From positions 434,001 to 498,000 of the forward strand of contig NZ_VOGO01000003.1 in the NCBI RefSeq assembly GCF_007923355.1: 64,000 nucleotides of DNA, read 5' to 3'. Made by a program: the position numbers and the translations under genes. The notes beneath the pieces are model-generated. The model did not search any database, was not told the DNA's origin, and saw nothing but the letters and a program-made list of their open reading frames with translations. Numbering within the stretch: the stretch's first letter is position 1; each line of letters starts with the position of its first letter. The DNA comes from Falsiphaeobacter marinintestinus. GTDB lineage: Bacteria; Pseudomonadota; Alphaproteobacteria; Rhodobacterales; Rhodobacteraceae. This document shows, one piece after another, positions 62,549-64,000 of this stretch.

Positions 62549-63655
62549 GTGCGACTTGGCATCATTTTAAGCGTCAGCGCAACTGTTTGGGCGCAGGGGG
62601 CAACGGCGGATCTGAAAGACGTGGCCATTGGCGACAACTATGTCTTTGCCCCGTATGGTCATCTGCACGGCGCCTATCAGTCCTTTGACGACGGGCGGCA
62701 ACAAACCGACACTATCGTCGACCCCTCGCCCAGTATCAGCCGGTTTGGCTTTTTCATTCGACCATCAAAATCGGATCTCGGGTTTTCGTTCCAGTTTGAA
62801 TCCAGCCTGGGCTTTCGTCCGTCAGACAAAGTCAGCCAGACCAATACTCCACCGGCTTGGGACTGGACCAAGGGCAACCTTCGGCAGGTGCAGCTGATTC
62901 ATGCGTCTCGCTTTGGCACGCTGCGCCTAGGTCAGGGCAGTATGCCGCTTGATTCCGCCGCCGAAGTCGATCTGGGCGGCTACAATAATGTGGCCAAGTC
63001 CAACATCTCAGAAGGCTACGGCTCCTATATCCTGCGTGACACTACAGGTGCGCTCACCAGCCTGGACATTGGCGATACGTTCGACAGCTTTGACGGCGAC
63101 CGGCGCCTGCGAGCCCGGTTTGATACGCAATCGGTTGCAGGGTTCTCATTGTCGTTGGCCTACGGCATCGAAGTTCTCAAATCGGGTGACGATAACACAT
63201 ATTATGATGCGGCCCTGCGATACAAAAACGACTTCGGGCGGCTCAAGGTTACAGGCGCAATCGGCAGCGGATGGGCGAAATCATCCGCGTCAGTCGACCG
63301 TGTGACCGTTGGGTCAATTGGACTGCTGGACAAGGAAACTGGTCTGAACTTAACGGTCGCTGCAGGGCAAGACGCCAAGGGGACGCAACCCAACTATGTT
63401 TATCTTCGCGCGGGCTGGAACCACGCCTTCTGGAGTGTCGGCGACACAAAGATAGCCTTGGAATACTTCACTGGGTCAGATTATGGCTCGGCGGGGTCCG
63501 AATCTCAGATGTGGGGCGTGGCCCTGTTGCAGGACTTCGATGATCTCGGTCTGCAGGTTTATGCGGGGTTTCGGGAGTTTAGGTATTCTGATCTGACTCC
63601 TGTCACTTACCTCGACACCCAAGGCATTCAGATCGGCGCCCGCTGGAAGTTTTGA
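62549..63655 (+). CDS. Porin-like outer-membrane beta-barrel protein
   Basis: A 368-residue predicted porin. A short signal peptide (cleavage probably after ATA, about residue 20) precedes alternating amphipathic strands: HLHGAYQSF, SRFGFFIRPSKSDLGFSFQFESSLGF, FGTLRLGQGSM, GFSLSLAYGIEV, LQVYAGFREFRYSD. It ends in Phe (IQIGARWKF), the recognition signal for the BAM assembly machine. RFGTLRLGQ and the loop after it resemble constriction-loop regions of Gram-negative porins. The GTG start has a good GGAGCAGGAAGG upstream. It is divergent from rpsB and ends with a strong terminator. Solute preference is unknown. Confidence 0.82.
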   Translation: MRLGIILSVSATVWAQGATADLKDVAIGDNYVFAPYGHLHGAYQSFDDGRQQTDTIVDPSPSISRFGFFIRPSKSDLGFSFQFESSLGFRPSDKVSQTNTPPAWDWTKGNLRQVQLIHASRFGTLRLGQGSMPLDSAAEVDLGGYNNVAKSNISEGYGSYILRDTTGALTSLDIGDTFDSFDGDRRLRARFDTQSVAGFSLSLAYGIEVLKSGDDNTYYDAALRYKNDFGRLKVTGAIGSGWAKSSASVDRVTVGSIGLLDKETGLNLTVAAGQDAKGTQPNYVYLRAGWNHAFWSVGDTKIALEYFTGSDYGSAGSESQMWGVALLQDFDDLGLQVYAGFREFRYSDLTPVTYLDTQGIQIGARWKF

Positions 63656-63696
63656 ACGGAGGTTGCTGCAAGCACGCCAATTGCCCAAAAGTGGCA

Positions 63697-63739
63697 GCCG
63701 CCCCGATTGGTTTCGGAGCGGCCGCTTTGTCTTTTTTTT
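63697..63739 (+). terminator. Terminator of the porin gene
   Basis: GCCGC-C-CCGA (63697-63706) pairs with TCGG-A-GCGGC (63713-63722) with one internal mismatch and a 6-base loop. A run of eight Ts follows at 63732-63739. Confidence 0.85.
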
Positions 63740-63779
63740 GTGCCCACACTTGGTTTGGAAAACCAAGCCGGGGCCGCCA

Positions 63780-64000
63780 CTAGTTTTCGCCGCGAACGAC
63801 GTAGACCGAGCATTCAGAGTGCCGAATGACCCGCGCGGCGTTGGGGCCAAGCAGATAATCCTTCAGGTCCGGCGTATGCGCACCGATCACGATCAGATCC
63901 GTGTCGGCGGCCTTCGCCGTTTTCAGGATTTCGCGATAGGCCGCACCGGTGGCGATCACATGCCGGATCGATGCATTGCGGTCTTCGCCCAGCGTTGCCA
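63780..64000 (-). CDS. Universal stress protein (UspA family), C-terminal part
   Basis: The frame is open to the window edge, so the N-terminal half is missing. The visible 73 residues have HVIATGAAYREILKTAKAADTDLIVIGAH, then YLLGPNAARVIRHSECSVYVVR, the UspA glycine-rich nucleotide-binding end. The strict Gly-x2-Gly-x9-Gly-(Ser/Thr) ATP motif is only partly kept (IGAHTPDLKDYLLGPNAARV), so ATP binding is uncertain. Such proteins help cells survive starvation and stress. Its stop lies 41 bases past the porin terminator. Confidence 0.85.
   Translation of the reverse strand, partial: ATLGEDRNASIRHVIATGAAYREILKTAKAADTDLIVIGAHTPDLKDYLLGPNAARVIRHSECSVYVVRGEN

Overview
The window reads as chromosome of an alphaproteobacterium of the Rhodobacteraceae (Roseobacter group). 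The reasons are the GC-rich third codon positions, the trpGDC-moaC-moeA-lexA order, a LexA box of the GAAC-N7-GAAC type, a PA0069-type radical SAM protein, RTX and Hint-domain proteins, and an isolated LuxR receptor. No insertion sequence, prophage, CRISPR array or rRNA operon was seen. Genes are tightly packed and many start/stop pairs overlap as ATGA.

Left part (1-27.6 kb), mostly core metabolism and information genes: the end of fabI, xanthine phosphoribosyltransferase, an aminotransferase, a PpiD-like periplasmic folding factor, trpE, a GH25 lipoprotein and a membrane-anchored deacetylase-like protein, then trpG-trpD-trpC-moaC-glp and an SOS-controlled lexA, comEC, gltX and gltA. A more accessory stretch (18.4-23.6 kb) carries a membrane-anchored RTX protein, a radical SAM protein, a corrinoid protein, a Hint-domain protein and a DUF1638 protein. 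It is followed by sufE, a lipoprotein, rnd and purM-purN.

Middle (27.7-33 kb): one tRNA with a CAU anticodon, then zwf-pgl-pgi, which feeds glucose 6-phosphate into the oxidative/Entner-Doudoroff routes. Its promoter carries a LacI-family-like operator. An orphan radical SAM gene lies divergently.

Catabolic block (33-59 kb): about 25 genes for acyl-CoA chemistry, namely an acyl-CoA ligase, four SDRs, a COG3618 amidohydrolase/lactonase-like protein, a TesB thioesterase, acetoacetyl-CoA synthetase, a family VIII-type serine hydrolase, two unusual crotonases, an HxlR regulator, a GST, a complete branched-chain-type ABC importer (livKHMGF order), a kinase of the aminoglycoside-phosphotransferase fold, histidine phosphatases, two complementary acyl-CoA dehydrogenases, two zinc-less MDR oxidoreductases and a MaoC hydratase. 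The kinase + acyl-CoA dehydrogenase + SDR + ligase set resembles the logic of the Pseudomonas lva pathway and human ACAD10/11 (phosphorylation of a 4-hydroxyacyl-CoA). I propose, as inference only, that the block degrades imported 4-hydroxy acids or gamma-lactones. A LuxR-type solo receptor closes the block.

Right end (60-64 kb): a strongly structured intergenic region, rpsB-tsf, a porin-like outer-membrane protein and the end of a universal stress protein.
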